Source of the DNA: Bacillus sp. 1780r2a1
GTDB lineage: Bacteria; Bacillota; Bacilli; Bacillales; Bacillaceae_H
Length of the DNA: 64,000 bases
Direction of reading: 5' to 3'
NCBI GenBank assembly: GCA_024134725.1
Contig: CP099863.1
Location: 1,855,501 to 1,919,500, forward strand
Made by a program: the position numbers and the translations under genes. Shown here piece after piece: positions 58,000 through 64,000 of the stretch (position 1 is its first letter; each line of letters opens with the position of its first letter). The notes under the pieces are model-generated. The model did no database searches. It was given only the letters and a program-made list of their open reading frames with translations, and was not told the DNA's origin.

Positions 58000-59337
58000 T
58001 TGAGCTGCGGAAGTCAAGTTCAAGGAGAGTTAAAATGGTGGCAATTATCTTTACTTGGCGTAGGTTGTACGATTGGAACGGGTTACTTTCTAGGATCAAG
58101 CATTGCGATTAAATACACAGGGCCTTCTGTATTAATTGCGTTTTTACTAGCTGCATGCGGTACGTTTATTGTATTTGAAGCTCTTGCTAAAATGAGTGCA
58201 AAAGACCCTCAAGAAGGTTCGTTTCGCTCGTATGCTAAAAAAGCACATGGTAGATGGGCTGGTTTCAGTAGCGGCTGGGTATACTGGAGTTCTGAAATGA
58301 TGATTATGGGAAGTCAGTTAACGGCTTTATCTATTTTCACACGATTTTGGTTTCCTCATCTTCCTCTCTGGGTGTTTGCATCCATTTATGCAGTGTTAGG
58401 AATCGTAGCTGTAGCTATTGGTACAAAAGGGTTTGAACGCTTAGAAAACATCTTTGCCGTTATAAAGGTAGCTGCAATCTTTATGTTTATTATATTGGCC
58501 TGCTTAGCTGTATTTGGTTTTTTAGATGATGGTGCTAAGGAAGGGTTGCCAAACGGACTCAGTGGTTTTTTTCCAAAAGGAGCTATCGGTCTCTGGGGAG
58601 CGTTATTATACGCTTTTTATGCTTTTGGAGGAATTGAAGTAATGGGCATTATGACAATGCGATTAAAGGATAAAAAAGATGCAGCCAAAGCGGGAGCTGT
58701 TATGCTCTTACTACTTGTGAGTATCTATGTTATCTCTCTAGCTTTGGTAATTTATATGGTGCCTTTTCAAGTGCTTCATGAAAACGAGAGTCCCTTTGTT
58801 ACAGCTTTAGAAACGTATAAGCTACCATTTTTCCCTCATGTTTTTAATGGAGCAATGATTATTGCTGGATTTTCTACGATGGCAGCATCTTTCTTTTCAG
58901 TGACAAAAATGATTATTACGCTGTCCAAAGAAGGAGATGCACCTGCTTTATTTTCAAAACAAAAATCAAAAAAAATGGAGTTTCCTTTACCAGCAATTTT
59001 ATTGACAACATGTGGATTAATTATTTCAATTGTTCTTTCGCTGCTACTACCAGGGAAAATCTATGAATACATTACGACAGCAGCTGGTCTTATGCTACTA
59101 TATAATTGGTTTTTTATTTTAATTTCCCGACAAAAGCTACTCAAATTAAGTGTAGGAGATAAAATTAAGCAAATTGTAGGAATGATTCTCATTGTATTAG
59201 CAGTATCTGGTACGCTCTTACACTCATCAAGCAGACCAGGTTTCTATGTGAGTATAGGATTTCTTCTTATTATTGCGCTTGTCATTTTAAAACTAAGACC
59301 TCAATGGAAGAAGGAAGAGAAAGAAGCTACTCATTAA
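58000..59337 (+). CDS. APC-superfamily amino acid permease
   Basis: A 445-residue, 12-helix amino-acid transporter. The first helix has the unwound substrate-binding motif GVGCTIGTGYFLGSS (G-x-G-I-G-x-G type), with YAFYAFGGIEVMGI in helix 6 and FSTMAASFFSVTKMI in helix 8. TAGGAGGAA lies 8 bases before TTG 58000; TTG 57994 is too close. It belongs to the YbxG/YdgF-like amino acid:H+ symporters, substrate unknown. It shares a bidirectional terminator with the following convergent gene. Confidence 0.87.
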   Translation: MSCGSQVQGELKWWQLSLLGVGCTIGTGYFLGSSIAIKYTGPSVLIAFLLAACGTFIVFEALAKMSAKDPQEGSFRSYAKKAHGRWAGFSSGWVYWSSEMMIMGSQLTALSIFTRFWFPHLPLWVFASIYAVLGIVAVAIGTKGFERLENIFAVIKVAAIFMFIILACLAVFGFLDDGAKEGLPNGLSGFFPKGAIGLWGALLYAFYAFGGIEVMGIMTMRLKDKKDAAKAGAVMLLLLVSIYVISLALVIYMVPFQVLHENESPFVTALETYKLPFFPHVFNGAMIIAGFSTMAASFFSVTKMIITLSKEGDAPALFSKQKSKKMEFPLPAILLTTCGLIISIVLSLLLPGKIYEYITTAAGLMLLYNWFFILISRQKLLKLSVGDKIKQIVGMILIVLAVSGTLLHSSSRPGFYVSIGFLLIIALVILKLRPQWKKEEKEATH

Positions 59338-59370
59338 TAAAAAGCTCCTAATGTAAAGGAGCTTTTTATT
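59336..59370. terminator. Bidirectional terminator after the permease gene
   Basis: AATAAAAAGCTCC/GGAGCTTTTTATT stem with a 9-base loop, overlapping the ends of both genes. Confidence 0.87.
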
Positions 59371-59989
59371 TTTGTTTTACGTTCCATAATGCAAGAACAG
59401 TTCCCCATATGAAAATGACAAAATAAAATAATCGCTGTAATAAACCAACGGGCATTGGAAAGAAAAAAACAAACAGTACAAGCACTAGAATAAGAACTAG
59501 TATAATTAAACAAGCAAGGGTCCAGTTGCGCCCTGTCGGTAAAAGCTTCGCGTACATCCCAAGTCCGGCTATAGTAGTAAGCATTCCTACCTGAGCAATA
59601 ATGGAGTGCCAAAACAAGTCAATATCAGCTGGAATGAACCCAGAAACAATATTTCCTAATGCCAATAGTAAAAGGAAGATTGTTGCTAGATGTCTCACTT
59701 TTGTTTTTTCAAGATGTTGTGCTAAATATAAGATTCCGATGGAAAGGGTTAAACCGTTTATAATAAACAAAGCGTTCATCCAAAGGTGGTGAGGAGAACA
59801 GATAGCATAGGGTGCCAGAGCGTAGGTATATTTACCACATGAAGTAACACCAAGATCGCTCATAGCGTGGTATAAAAAACTATAGGGAACAAGAGAGGTA
59901 TAAATAAAAAACGGTTCAATTAAAAAATAGCAGCAAGTAACAAGCCAGCTTAAAACGCCAATTTTTTTTGATATATACAGTGTAATCAC
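59366..59989 (-). CDS. DUF998-family membrane protein
   Basis: A 207-residue protein with about six hydrophobic helices and the DUF998 hallmarks: YSFLYHAMSDLGVTSCG, MNALFIINGLTLSIGILY, LGNIVSGFIPAD. The function is unknown. The start is unclear: GTG 59989 overlaps the AGAGGTGAT site, and the best-spaced codon after it is a CTG four codons in. It is a single gene, convergent with the permease. Confidence 0.75.
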   Translation of the reverse strand: MITLYISKKIGVLSWLVTCCYFLIEPFFIYTSLVPYSFLYHAMSDLGVTSCGKYTYALAPYAICSPHHLWMNALFIINGLTLSIGILYLAQHLEKTKVRHLATIFLLLLALGNIVSGFIPADIDLFWHSIIAQVGMLTTIAGLGMYAKLLPTGRNWTLACLIILVLILVLVLFVFFFPMPVGLLQRLFYFVIFIWGTVLALWNVKQK

Positions 59990-60115
59990 CTCTTTTAAAG
60001 TGTTATACAGTTATTGTATATCCAAAAAAAACAAATTAAATAAGACTATAAGAGGAGTTTACGATAAGACTTAGGTCTGGTAAAGGTGGCGTTTCTTAGA
60101 GCAACGTGTTTTTTA

Positions 60116-60392
60116 TTATTTTGTTTCTGTCCGAAAAGCTTGTAGCGTTGTTTTTAAAGAAGCATAGGAACCAATGGCGCCATATCCATAAAACCATCCC
60201 ATAAAAAGGCCAGCAATTAAATTTTTTGGTGGCTGATAAAGACAGAAACTGCCAATCCTATCAATAAAGCAACTGTTGGTACCTATTTTTATTGATTTTA
60301 AAGAAATTTTTTAGAGGCTGAGTTGCAATCATCACGCAAAGCACTGCGATTGTTGCATCCCAAAAATTTGTGTGAATTGTTGGAAAGTCCAT
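60116..60392 (-). pseudogene. Holin-like small membrane protein, broken by two frameshifts
   Basis: ATG 60392 follows AGGGG and opens MDFPTIHTNFWDATIAVLCV...QPLKNFFKINKN, then goes out of frame. The next frame gives VPTVALLIGLAVSVFISHQ, and a third gives PPKNLIAGLFMGWFYGYGAIGSYASLK, ending in TAATAA at 60116. Joined, they form one protein of about 90 residues with a soluble start and two hydrophobic helices of holin type. Two single-base changes, both near A-rich runs, have broken it. Sequencing error is possible but would have to occur twice. Confidence 0.6.
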
Positions 60393-60499
60393 GTAATCCC
60401 CTGTTCACATAAACGGGATAAAAATGGCTGTGTATATAGTTAGAGTCTTCAGTTCCTTTCTTTATATGTAGAAAAGAGTAGAGTAGGTGCAATAGAAAG

Positions 60500-60530
60500 A
60501 AAAGCTACCAGGTTCTTTGGTAGCTTTTTG
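60500..60530. terminator. Terminator after the epimerase gene
   Basis: AAAAGCTACC/GGTAGCTTTT stem with a T-rich tail on the minus strand. It ends the surface-sugar operon. Confidence 0.7.
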
Positions 60531-60533
60531 GTA

Positions 60534-61451
60534 CTAACCTTTATAGGATTTAAAATGTTCAATCGTTTTCAGTAAATGCGTATACATGTCGCTAGAGGGT
60601 TTCCAGCCAAGCGTTTGAAGTGCTTTTTTGTTGTTTAATTGACTGTGTAAAATTTCCCCGTTTTGTCCAGGTAAGTAGTGAGGTATAGTGGATGGAGAAA
60701 GGGTTGCAGCTAATAGCTTGAATAGTTCATTAATGCTAATTTGTTCATTGCTGCTAATATTAATAATTTCATTTTCTCCTTTTGTAATAGCGAGAACGTT
60801 TGCTTTTGCTACATCTTCAACAAATACAAAGTCTCTAGTTTGATTTCCACTTCCGAAGATAGAAGGAGTTTTCCCATTTAGTAGTTGGTTAATAAAAATA
60901 CTTATAACGCCACCTTCTCCGTCTGATTTTTGACGTGGTCCGTATACGTTAGCATAGCGGAAAATGGTAAAAGAGAGTCCGTGTAGCCGTTGAAATAACT
61001 GAATGTAAGACTCGGATACAAGTTTGGACGTTCCGTAAAAAGAGAGAGGAGATGTGGATGTTTCTTCATCGATAATTGTGTCAGCATCACCGTATACAGC
61101 GCTAGAAGAAGAGAAAATAAATTTTTTGACCGCATGCTTTTGACACATATCTAGCAGGTTAATAGTTCCTAAGATGTTGGTTGCTGCGTCTTCAACAGGA
61201 GCTTTTAAAGAAGTCGAAACATTGACCTGTGCCGCTAAGTGGATAACAACTTCTGGTTTTTCAATTTTAAATACATGCTCAATCTCTTTTGACAAAATTG
61301 ACATGTTGTAAAAAGGGACGTCATCAACAAGATTGCTTTTGGTTCCGCTTGATAAATCGTCAAGTACAACCGGAGTGTAACCATTTTCTAATAAACACTC
61401 AACAACATGAGAGCCAATAAAGCCTGTTCCACCTGTCACTAATACTTTCAT
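60534..61451 (-). CDS. NAD-dependent nucleotide-sugar epimerase/dehydratase
   Basis: A 305-residue extended short-chain dehydrogenase. NAD binding is TGGTGFIGSHVVE (residues 6-18), the catalytic serine is in FSSSSAVYGD, and the Tyr-Lys pair is in FYGTSKLVSE. FRYANVYGPRQ is the substrate region of UDP-glucose 4-epimerase-like enzymes. It makes an activated sugar for the glycosyltransferase encoded 18 bp upstream. The exact sugar (for example UDP-GalNAc or UDP-GlcNAc epimer) is not predictable. It is the last gene of a four-gene minus-strand operon. Confidence 0.87.
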   Translation of the reverse strand: MKVLVTGGTGFIGSHVVECLLENGYTPVVLDDLSSGTKSNLVDDVPFYNMSILSKEIEHVFKIEKPEVVIHLAAQVNVSTSLKAPVEDAATNILGTINLLDMCQKHAVKKFIFSSSSAVYGDADTIIDEETSTSPLSFYGTSKLVSESYIQLFQRLHGLSFTIFRYANVYGPRQKSDGEGGVISIFINQLLNGKTPSIFGSGNQTRDFVFVEDVAKANVLAITKGENEIINISSNEQISINELFKLLAATLSPSTIPHYLPGQNGEILHSQLNNKKALQTLGWKPSSDMYTHLLKTIEHFKSYKG

Positions 61452-61469
61452 AATTTATCACAATTTGAT

Positions 61470-62801
61470 TTATTCATCACATTCATTCTCCTTTTCTGTA
61501 TTGGCCTTCCACCACTCTTCATAGACTGCTTGTATTTTAGTGATCATTGCATCCACCGTTAAATGAGTAGTTGCAAACTCAAAGGCTTGATTCCCTAATG
61601 TTTCACGGTATTCGTCATTACAAATGAGTTCTTCAATAGCTTGCTTTAATTCAGTAACATTTCCAGGTTTACAAATGATTCCTGAATGTCTGTTCGTAAT
61701 AATCTCAGGTATCCCTCCACATTCGCATGTTATAATGGCCTGTTTTGCATGCATTGCTTCAATGATGGATAAAGGGAGGTTATCATTTAAAGTTGGCAAA
61801 ACATAGATATGAGATTGTTGAAGAATGTCAAAGATATCATGACGTTTACCAAAAAACGTAACAAACGATAAATCTAAATCGCTACGAACTTTTTCAAGAT
61901 GCTTTCTCATAACACCATCACCAACAATCCAGACTTCAATAAAACCTTCGAACTGTTTTAGGTGAGAAAGAGCTTGAAGAAAGAACTCATGACCTTTTCT
62001 AGGTCCTAGTCGTGCGATGCAGGTAATGATTAGTTTATTGGTTGCTTTGTTATAAGAAGTACGCAGTAGAGGAGGTTTCACACCGGTATGAACAGTTCTT
62101 AATTGCTGATCTGATGCTCCAAGCTCTTTTAGCCGTGTGTAAAATGAATCGCTGATGGTGATAATTCGGAAAGCCCCTCGTATGCCAACTCTCTCAATCT
62201 CTGTAAAATAAGCTTCTTCAAGGGATCCTTTTTCCATCTTGTGAAAATCAATACGGCTTTTAGTAAAATGACCGTGCGGAGTAAAAAAAATGGGTTTGTG
62301 AAGTTTTTGGTTGAGGTGAGTGAGAAGGTATGATGCAAAGAGATCTTGAGCATGGATAATATCATAATCTTTAAGATTCTGTCTTTCTAAAAAAGCGCTA
62401 AAAACAGTAAGGAAGCTTGTGTTTTTAATTACTTTCTCGCTGATCAACCCATAGCGCTTGTTCATAAATTCTTTTGCTTTAGAAGCTTGGGCTGGAATAT
62501 GAACCTCAATCTCTTCTTTTGACATGTTAAGAGGGGAAAGGACATCAACATGGTGTTCAAGCTCTGAGAAACCATCTTTAACGTGATTGATATAGTGAGC
62601 TAACCCTCCTGTATTTGGATAACGTAAAAAGGTTACATATAAAATACGAAGCTTCGACTTTCGAGTGGGCGCTTTTGTTGGTTGAAACACTGGGCTAGGG
62701 ATGAAAGCTGGATTGATTGATGAAACATCATAAAATTTATCCATGGTCTGCAATAAATCAGGGAAAAACGGAGGGAGGTTTGTCGGAAAAAAATCGTTCA
62801 T
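61470..62801 (-). CDS. GT4-family glycosyltransferase
   Basis: A 443-residue GT-B enzyme. The N-terminal acceptor domain contains RYPNTGGLAHYINHVKDGFSELEHHVDVLS (glycine loop). The C-terminal donor domain contains CIARLGPRKGHEFFLQAL and the E-x7-E motif SIIEAMHAKQAIITCECGG. An N-terminal extension of about 45 residues precedes the domain. The gene order CotS-like kinase then GT4 recalls Bacillus cotSA/cotS or spore and capsule sugar genes. Spacing to its neighbours is 27 and 18 bp, so it is one operon. Confidence 0.88.
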   Translation of the reverse strand: MNDFFPTNLPPFFPDLLQTMDKFYDVSSINPAFIPSPVFQPTKAPTRKSKLRILYVTFLRYPNTGGLAHYINHVKDGFSELEHHVDVLSPLNMSKEEIEVHIPAQASKAKEFMNKRYGLISEKVIKNTSFLTVFSAFLERQNLKDYDIIHAQDLFASYLLTHLNQKLHKPIFFTPHGHFTKSRIDFHKMEKGSLEEAYFTEIERVGIRGAFRIITISDSFYTRLKELGASDQQLRTVHTGVKPPLLRTSYNKATNKLIITCIARLGPRKGHEFFLQALSHLKQFEGFIEVWIVGDGVMRKHLEKVRSDLDLSFVTFFGKRHDIFDILQQSHIYVLPTLNDNLPLSIIEAMHAKQAIITCECGGIPEIITNRHSGIICKPGNVTELKQAIEELICNDEYRETLGNQAFEFATTHLTVDAMITKIQAVYEEWWKANTEKENECDE

Positions 62802-62828
62802 AACATAACACCTCGATTTGTTCGCTTG

Positions 62829-63890
62829 CTATTTATAAATTCCAAGGTCTTTACCCCAAGTTTCAAGTTTATGAAGGTGATAAGGTAATAGTTCACCACC
62901 TCGATTTTCAAAAATTCTTCTCAGCTGTGTTTGTAGTCCCTTTTCAAGCGTTCGTTGCAAATATGCCATTTTATAAAGGTGGGTGGGATTTTCTTCAAAG
63001 GAAATACCGTGTTTTTTCATCTCTTGAAGATAGGTTTTAATACACTCTGTTCGAATAGAATTGCCGTCTTTTTGCCAGTCTTTTCGAAAAGCAATTAACA
63101 ACTCAACTAATACAATCAAATCTAGCCAAGAAGGAGCATATTTTGCAGACTCCCAGTCGATAAATTGAATTGGCCAAGGGCCGTTTTTTGCCGTATCATG
63201 GCTACAGATATTCTGCATGTGTAAATCGCCATGTGTTAATGAAGAACCGCTTTGTAATAACTCAGGGAAAAAGTCTGGGCCCTTTTCGTATATTTTAAAT
63301 AACGAATTTTTATGAGGTGCAAGAACGGATTTTAACTCTCGATTCTTTGAGGACTCTTGAAGAAAATTTACCGTGTTAGCAATGGCTTTTGAGCGTTCTT
63401 TTCGCATGGTAGCTGAATCATATATAGGTAACCACGAACTCCATTCATTTACTTGTTCATTAAAGTGACTATCAAACGTCTGGGCATGCAGTTTTGCTAC
63501 TGATGGAATAATGGACTGAAAATGCTTTGGTGTGAATACCAATTGACCGCGAATTTGGTGAACAAACTCCATAAATATCCATGTTTCTTCTTTGTATTCT
63601 TCTACTAAGTAGATAGTTGGGAAAAAGGACTTTAACGTTGAATAACCTTTTGTGTACATATTGATTTCAATATCGTTTTTATAATTAGCCTTACTGTACG
63701 TTTTAAAGATAAGAGGAAACGAATCATACTTTGTATGCACAATCAGTTTATAGATACTACTTCGAGTTGTAGATTTTAAGCATTTCAAGTCAGTAGAATC
63801 GATTTTAACTTTTTTTCCAATCGAAGCTGATAACTTTTCTTCTATTTTTAAGCGGTGAAACGTAGAATATAATTCTTTTGGTTGATACAT
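62829..63890 (-). CDS. CotS/aminoglycoside-phosphotransferase-like kinase
   Basis: A 353-residue protein with the APH/choline-kinase fold: SLTHGDLHMQNI (catalytic loop H-G-D-x-H-x2-N) and QFIDWESAKYAPSWLDL (metal-binding D-W-E). It probably phosphorylates a sugar, amino-sugar or glycolipid, as in the spore-coat CotS/YtaA group. AAAGGAGAA lies before ATG 63890, inside the end of the preceding gene, three bases past that gene's stop. No transfer sign is seen. Confidence 0.82.
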   Translation of the reverse strand: MYQPKELYSTFHRLKIEEKLSASIGKKVKIDSTDLKCLKSTTRSSIYKLIVHTKYDSFPLIFKTYSKANYKNDIEINMYTKGYSTLKSFFPTIYLVEEYKEETWIFMEFVHQIRGQLVFTPKHFQSIIPSVAKLHAQTFDSHFNEQVNEWSSWLPIYDSATMRKERSKAIANTVNFLQESSKNRELKSVLAPHKNSLFKIYEKGPDFFPELLQSGSSLTHGDLHMQNICSHDTAKNGPWPIQFIDWESAKYAPSWLDLIVLVELLIAFRKDWQKDGNSIRTECIKTYLQEMKKHGISFEENPTHLYKMAYLQRTLEKGLQTQLRRIFENRGGELLPYHLHKLETWGKDLGIYK

Positions 63891-63893
63891 TTC

Positions 63894-64000
63894 TTATTTC
63901 TCCTTTCGCTTGTTTTTCCATGCGTTGACTAAATGTGAATAAGCGCTTCGAACAAAGGGCATCGGATCTCGTAAGTTGAACAATGCCCATTCTTTTTCAC
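63894..64000 (-). CDS. C-terminal end of an upstream gene of the sugar operon (partial)
   Basis: The last 34 codons of a minus-strand frame enter from the right edge and stop with TAA at 63894-63896. The visible tail is basic (EKEWALFNLRDPMPFVRSAY then SHLVNAWKNKRKEK). The stop is three bases from the kinase start and the kinase ribosome binding site lies within it, so the gene is in the same operon. Its family cannot be told from this tail. Confidence 0.7.
   Translation of the reverse strand, partial: EKEWALFNLRDPMPFVRSAYSHLVNAWKNKRKEK

Noticed and set aside
60298-60492. Minus-strand open frame of 64 codons near the holin-like relic
   Set aside because: The relic's own frame has the better start and recognisable hydrophobic helices; this frame is out of register with them.

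Overview
The window looks like a chromosomal segment of a low-GC, spore-forming Bacillaceae species, most like the Priestia (Bacillus) megaterium group. The basis is AT-rich DNA, strong AGGAGG-type ribosome binding sites, frequent TTG/GTG starts, and orthologue-like proteins known from Bacillus (RecQ, MenA, YfmCDEF, YtrA, OhrR/Ohr, YdjO, IseA, YfkN, proHJA). The species call is inference. I see no rRNA, tRNA, CRISPR array, complete insertion sequence or prophage.

Layout. 1-5.1 kb: end of an unknown gene, recQ, menA, and an AlaX-type tRNA editing protein. 5.2-10.1 kb: an internally deleted Mn-catalase relic, a PH-domain gene behind apparent sigma-W and sigma-B promoters, and a Fur-boxed iron-siderophore/citrate uptake operon (lipoprotein, two permeases, ATPase) meeting a LysR gene at a 36-bp palindrome. 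11-15.6 kb: a YtrA-like GntR regulator, ABC ATPase, a permease with a large C-terminal domain and an ECF sigma factor in one operon, then a DedA protein. 15.8-20 kb: DNA polymerase IV, an ohr/ohrR pair, a YdjO paralogue, a long dispersed repeat and a LysM-3D cell-wall protein. 20-27.6 kb: an SF1 helicase, a stand-alone cobalamin-binding protein with the CarH photoreceptor signature and a PAS protein in a tight row, meeting a 1185-residue CheB-CheR-PAS-histidine kinase head-on. 28-31.6 kb: proline operon (P5C reductase, glutamate kinase, GPR). 31.6-37.8 kb: second YdjO with a long leader, a three-gene envelope-stress-like operon, an MMPL transporter, an amidinotransferase-family enzyme and a BrkB-like membrane protein. 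38-45.6 kb: an RRNPP-like regulator, a large secreted nucleotidase, and a DeoR/IolW-like/UPF0303 operon. 45.8-53.8 kb: exoA, pepF, MATE, DedA, YkvR, a luciferase-like oxidoreductase, GNAT and iseA with a triple WalR half-site. 54-60 kb: carbamoylase-type hydrolase, VOC, MBL, LysE, an amino-acid permease and a DUF998 protein. 60-64 kb: a frameshifted holin-like gene, then a minus-strand surface-sugar operon (CotS-like kinase, GT4, epimerase).

Themes. Many genes carry recognisable stress control: Fur, sigma-W, sigma-B, WalR, a possible PhoP and a possible LexA site. The most unusual block is the helicase/B12-sensor/PAS row facing the giant hybrid kinase. It could be an undescribed light- or cobalamin-responsive signalling module. 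A dispersed family of about 290-bp repeats beginning with a covarying terminator hairpin follows four plus-strand genes.
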